Shown one piece after another: positions 60,010-64,000 of a DNA stretch of 64,000 nucleotides. The stretch covers positions 28,691,994 through 28,755,993 of the forward strand of contig OY997653.1 in the NCBI GenBank assembly GCA_963921795.1, written 5' to 3'. Position 1 is the first letter of the stretch. The number at the start of each line of letters is the position of its first letter. This DNA is from Nannobrachium achirus. Lineage: Eukaryota; Chordata; Actinopteri; Myctophiformes; Myctophidae. Both the position numbers and the translations under genes were made by a program. The notes under the pieces were generated by a model. That model was given only the letters and a program-made list of their open reading frames with translations, made no database searches and was not told the origin of the DNA.

Positions 60010-61500
60010 TCCTCTGGAATCTACCAATTCGAGGGGAAGACGGTAGGAAGCGATCATTACGGTGCCAGTAGCAGGGGCGCAGGTATGGGCAAACATCCAG
60101 ATCTGTGCATTGTGGTTAGACCTATGTGTTTTTCCTTTTCTTTTTTTTTCTTCTTCTTCTTTTTTTCTTCAATATTTCATTTCATTTTATCTGATGTGAA
60201 AATAAATAAATAAACATTATATTATGGACACTATATTATGTCAAATGGACTTGACAACTTGTGCCTTGGACTTTCTTGTTTTATTGTATTTATTTATTTT
60301 GTGATTGTTCCTTGCTCTAATTGCACTGATGCACATATTTGTCCAAAATAGCTGGAAATCACTAATAAAACTAGGCCTAAGCAAATTCATCATCATCATC
60401 ATCATCATACATCATCATGTGTGCCATATAGGAATAAAGATTGCAGGACAGAATTTTGAAATATTGTTTGATTTTATATAGGCTATAGCCTATCATTTTA
60501 AACTTCAATTAAACATTTGTGTACTCAAGATGTGAATACGTTTTTCCCCCTTGGTTTCAAGATGTCAGGATTTGTCACATCATATAGGCTATAGGCCTAC
60601 AGTTACACAGTGGAAATGTTATTGTTTTGACCTGTAGTGCACAATAGTTAGCCTACATTGGTTATGTTGTCTTCAGTCCATATGTCAGCATGAGATTGAG
60701 GACCTCATACCATATAGGGCAAGCCTGCATGTGTGAAAGTGGCATAACACAAGAAGATAATAAAAAAAAGCAATAATACTGGATGTAATGGAGTAAAAAA
60801 ATAAAATAAAAAAAGTTAATAGCTCTTTTCAAAAGCGAGTTAACAAAGTGCTTCACATCACACAAACCTGACAACAGAGTGGGGTAAGAAAAACAAAAAA
60901 TGACAATAAAAACACAGGCAATTAGGTCAAAAACAATGCCTACAGCAAGAAATAAAAAGCACTAAAATGAACAGCAAGAAAGAAAAACAATAAAAATAGA
61001 GTCCTCAGATGAACAGAGTCCAATTGACCAGTACTACAAGGCCTAACTGATTCCCACCCTATCAGCATGCAACAGCATGCTATCAGCATGCAACTCATTC
61101 AGTGCACGCCTGCCTTGTTTACTCAAAAAAAAAGCTTATTTTATACGTCTAGAGAGCAGGCTGGAATTTCAGGGGGCAAGGCCACTTGACTTGGCACTTG
61201 GCCAAATGCCAGGGCAGGAAGGTCATCAAATAAGATGATGAAGATTTTAGTCCATTGAAAGAATTTGTTGAATGGGGCATTACAGTAAGACCACAGTGGC
61301 CTCAGGTCATGCCATTGGTTTGAGGGGCACAAGGCCAAACTGAGGGGCAACGAGTATTTAATTTTCACATGGGCCCACACAAAGGGCCCACCTGGGCCAA
61401 ATTCTCCTGAAAGTTCACCCTTGTTTCCTCCTGGCCTTGTCGACTAACTACCGGTAGTCTACATTTACTTAAGGTAACTAGTCTACATTTACTTAAGTAC
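60010..61500. other. upstream region of syt14, nothing recognised
   Basis: The first few hundred bases probably hold the syt14 promoter. No TATA box or CpG island is obvious. A/T-rich sequence and an ATC repeat near 60390-60418. Confidence 0.4.
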
Positions 61501-61509
61501 TTTACTTAA

Positions 61510-61890
61510 AGGGGCACTCCACCACTTTTCAACCTATGTTCATATAATTGGTCCTCACTCAAGTTTTTTTTTTCTCAGAGGAGGGCTGTGGGCAGGTCAG
61601 AAACCCATCGTCTTGTGACAACATCGATTGCCAATCCAGCTTATAGAAACTGCAGGCTTTCTATTCCTGAAAAGTTGCAATTTTAAAGTGGAAGCCATTG
61701 TTCTCGCGATAATAAAAATCTAAACATCTTTTTTTTGGAAAATGATGATGTCACAAGAGGATGGATTATGAACTTCAGACAGCTCTCATAGGAGACTTGG
61801 ACTGAGTAGAAAGAAATTGTGATATTTTATCATGAACATTAGTGAGGACCTATTATATGAAGACAGGTTGAAAAGTGGTGAACTACTCCT
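61510..61890. mobile_element. TTAA-flanked MITE with AGGGGCACTCCACCACTTTT ends
   Basis: CCACCACTTTTCAACC at the left and GGTTGAAAAGTGGTG at the right. TTAA at 61506-61509 and 61891-61894. A partial relative is at 44297-44670. Confidence 0.8.
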
Positions 61891-61895
61891 TTAAG

Positions 61896-62823
61896 TATAA
61901 TTTTGAGGTAGGCCTACTTTTTACTTTACTTGAGTATTTCCAATACTTTTAGTTCTACTCCACTATACATCTAGTCCCCAAATATTCGAAGCCTACTTTT
62001 ACTCCACTACATTTATTTGAATACTTTAGTTACTAGTAGTTACTTTGTAGATTAAATACAATAAATACAGTAACGACTTCAAACCTTTATACATTTCAGC
62101 CATTTGAAAATATCCGATGTACAAGCTCAAAATGCATTGCGTTGAGCTTGTAGATCTGCCATTTTTTCAAAAGATTTGAATACATTTGAAAACTTGGGAA
62201 ATGTGACATTCTGCATAATGACCACTTTATACTGTAGTACTTTAGGGACATTTTGATTCCGATACTTTTGTACTTTTACTTACTCTAGGTGAAGGAGTTT
62301 AAGTATCTCGGGCTCTTGTTCACGAATGAGAGAAAGGGGAAGACGGCGTCTCAAGACGGAGAAGGAGATCAGCCGGAGAATCGGAGCAGCAGGAGCGGTT
62401 TTGCAGTCACTAAATCGCACTGTGGTGAAGAAAAAAGAGTTGAGCCGGAAGGCAAAGCTCTCTGTCTACCGAGCAATCTTCGTTCCTACTCTCACCTATG
62501 GTCATGAAGTGTGGGTCATGACCGAAAGTATAAGGTCACGGGTGCAAGTGGCCGAAATGGGTTTCCTCAGACGGGTGGCTGGTATCTCCCTTAGAGATAG
62601 GGTGAGATGTTCAGTCACCCGAGAGAGACTTGGAGTAGAACCGCTGCTCCTACACTTGGAAAGGAGTCAGTAACTGTTACCCCCGCGACCCGATTCCGGA
62701 TAAGCGGTTGAAGATGGATGGATGGATGGATGGGACTTCTACTAGTGGTAGTATTTTTACAATGCAGTATTGATACTTTAAAACTCGTAAAACATATGAG
62801 TACCTTTTAGTTTTTACACCACT
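61896..62823. mobile_element. CAGTGGTGTAAA-family MITE split by a LINE
   Basis: Contains the TTTACTTTACTTGAGTATTT and ACTTTTGTACTTTTACTTAC patterns of this family and ends TTTTTACACCACTTTG. A hairpin sits at 62103-62170 and a LINE at 62285-62735. The left end is not clear. Confidence 0.6.
62285..62735 (+). mobile_element. 5'-truncated LINE fragment, reverse transcriptase tail
   Basis: Encodes EFKYLGLLFTNE, then after a frameshift near 62330 EISRRIGAAGAVLQSL, SRKAKLSVYRAIFVPTLTYG and VAGISLRDRVRCSVTRERLG, the C-terminal part of a fish non-LTR reverse transcriptase. The end of the ORF is deleted, and a 3' tail CGACCCGATTCCGGATAAGC with GGAT repeats (62717-62732) follows. It cannot move. Confidence 0.85.
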
Positions 62824-63312
62824 TTGTTTTTATTTTTTTATAAATCTTTATTCAAAAGTCATGTGATACGTACAGTACAGAAGTTATTAATACATCAATA
62901 CAAAAAAATCATATCCAGGGGGAATTACTTTAAATTGTGAACACAAAAGAATATATATATATATTTTTCAGCCTTCTTATTTTTTGAGTCACGAATTGTT
63001 TGAATGTATACTGCTTGGCTTCAATCTCAAATAACATGAAGTATTTATTATTAATTTAATAATCATTCTGGCCAAATGTCACATCCATAAGTCTAAATGT
63101 AGTAATTTCTAAGCCATTATTAATGTTATTTGAGTTTTTACACCACTGGTGATGCTCTCTGGTTGCTGCGTGCGTCACGACTGGAAGACACGCCCACTCA
63201 TCCCTTCTCTTCCTCACTACAGTACATTTCCGCAAAGTTTCATCAGAGGAGATTCTGAACTGATTCTCACTGTAGATTTTATACAGCGCCGTTTGAGGAT
63301 CCTTCTGCAAGA

Positions 63313-63417
63313 ATGAGTGAAATCAAGACCGAAGCAAACGATGACATTGCGGAGGAAAAGGACTGGGCCGCGGCGAAAGCCTTCTTTGATAACCTCAAAA
63401 CAAAAACACCGAGACCT
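63313..63417 (+). CDS. first coding exon of a probable cytosolic 5'-nucleotidase 1 gene
   Basis: ATG at 63313 opens 35 codons, MSEIKTEANDDIAEEKDWAA then AKAFFDNLKTKTPRP, closed by donor CCT|GTAAGT in phase 0. The AKxFxDNL...K..P core resembles the start of NT5C1A/NT5C1B (human [20 protein letters not shown]), enzymes that hydrolyse AMP in the cytosol. Only this exon is in the window, so the family call rests on about 15 residues. A TTTTATAC TATA-like element lies near 63278. The gene would run off the right edge and diverges from syt14. Confidence 0.5.
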
Positions 63418-63514
63418 GTAAGTAGGCTGGTTGCAGTCTCACGTTTTAAACAGCACTTGAACGTTTAGCCTTGCTTCTCGAGAGATCTGTGATCATCTGT
63501 CAGTCCTGAAGTTC

Positions 63515-63996
63515 CAGTGGTGGAAAAAAGTACTCAAAAGTTTTACTTAATAAGTAAAAGTATCAATTCTGCCCTGTAGAAGTACTCCATTACAAGTAAA
63601 AGTCCGGAATTCAAAATGTACTCGAGTAAAATAAGTACAAAAATATTGGCATCAATACTTTGTATTTAAAGTACGAAATCATGTACTTAGAGTACGAAAA
63701 GTAAAACTACTCGTTATGTAGAATGTACCATTTCCAAGTTTTCAAATCTTGTGAAAAGGCTATTTTCAAATGGACAAATGAATATAGAGTTGAAGTGTTT
63801 AATGTATGTTTCGTAATAATAATCTATAAAGTAACTAGTAACTAAAGTTTTCAAATAAATATAGCGGAGTAAAAGTACAATATTTGGATCTGAGATGTAG
63901 TGGAGTAGAAGTATTGGAAATTGGAAATACTCAAGTAAAGTTCAAATACCTCAAAATTGTACTCAAGTAAATTTACCTAGTTACTTTACACCACTG
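63515..63996. mobile_element. hAT-type MITE, CAGTGGTGGAA family, in the intron after the last exon
   Basis: Ends CAGTGGTGGAAAAAAGTACT and TAGTTACTTTACACCACTG. The left flank TGAAGTTC agrees with the TGAA that is all of the right flank in the window. No full hairpin; a lone GCTATTTTCAAATGG remains at about 63759-63773. Confidence 0.8.
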
Positions 63997-64000
63997 TGAA

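Overview
The window is nuclear DNA of a ray-finned (teleost) fish. The evidence is split, intron-containing vertebrate genes with GT-AG junctions, fish-type SINE and LINE fragments, long (GT)n/(CA)n arrays, and very dense small DNA transposons. No bacterial, organellar or viral genes were seen. The species cannot be named from the sequence.

Three gene loci are supported. (1) extl3 on the + strand: a 5'-leader exon begins at 17520, and coding exons lie at 17981-20116, 21905-22032, 30497-30641, 32209-32337 and 33700-33909. They join in frame to 915 aa (human about 919). The product is a Golgi glycosyltransferase of heparan sulfate synthesis. (2) syt14 on the - strand: nine coding exons from the start at 59998 down to the stop at 41064, joining in frame to 509 aa. 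The product is a membrane-anchored, calcium-independent double-C2 protein. extl3 and syt14 are tail to tail. (3) A first coding exon on the + strand at 63313-63417, starting 3.3 kb from the syt14 start and divergent from it. It resembles the N-terminus of cytosolic 5'-nucleotidase 1 (nt5c1a/b). Inside a syt14 intron lies a 246-codon ORF plus a lysine-rich exon that are phase-compatible with syt14 and may be an alternative, membrane-anchor-free start.

Layout: 1-17.5 kb is gene-poor and packed with repeats (intergenic or extl3 5' intron). 17.5-36 kb is extl3, with a 4.1 kb piggyBac-like element in its second coding intron. 36-41 kb is intergenic. 41-60 kb is syt14. 60-63.3 kb is intergenic. 63.3 kb to the end is the third gene.

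The most striking non-gene signal is one short palindrome (arms ATAGC[A/C]GATCTACAAGC, usually 50-85 bp in all). It occurs about 35 times and sits inside at least seven otherwise unrelated transposon families, often two or three layers deep. A 446-bp copy (4411-4856) has the same ends on long inverted repeats and may be the parent. A second signal is that a hAT-type insertion (21010-21903, perfect 8-bp target duplication) landed on the intron/exon boundary of extl3, so its end now makes the splice acceptor; a 38-bp tandem array then copied that acceptor. Palindromic TTAA-flanked elements, a filled/empty site pair and well-preserved target-site duplications give a clear record of insertion order.
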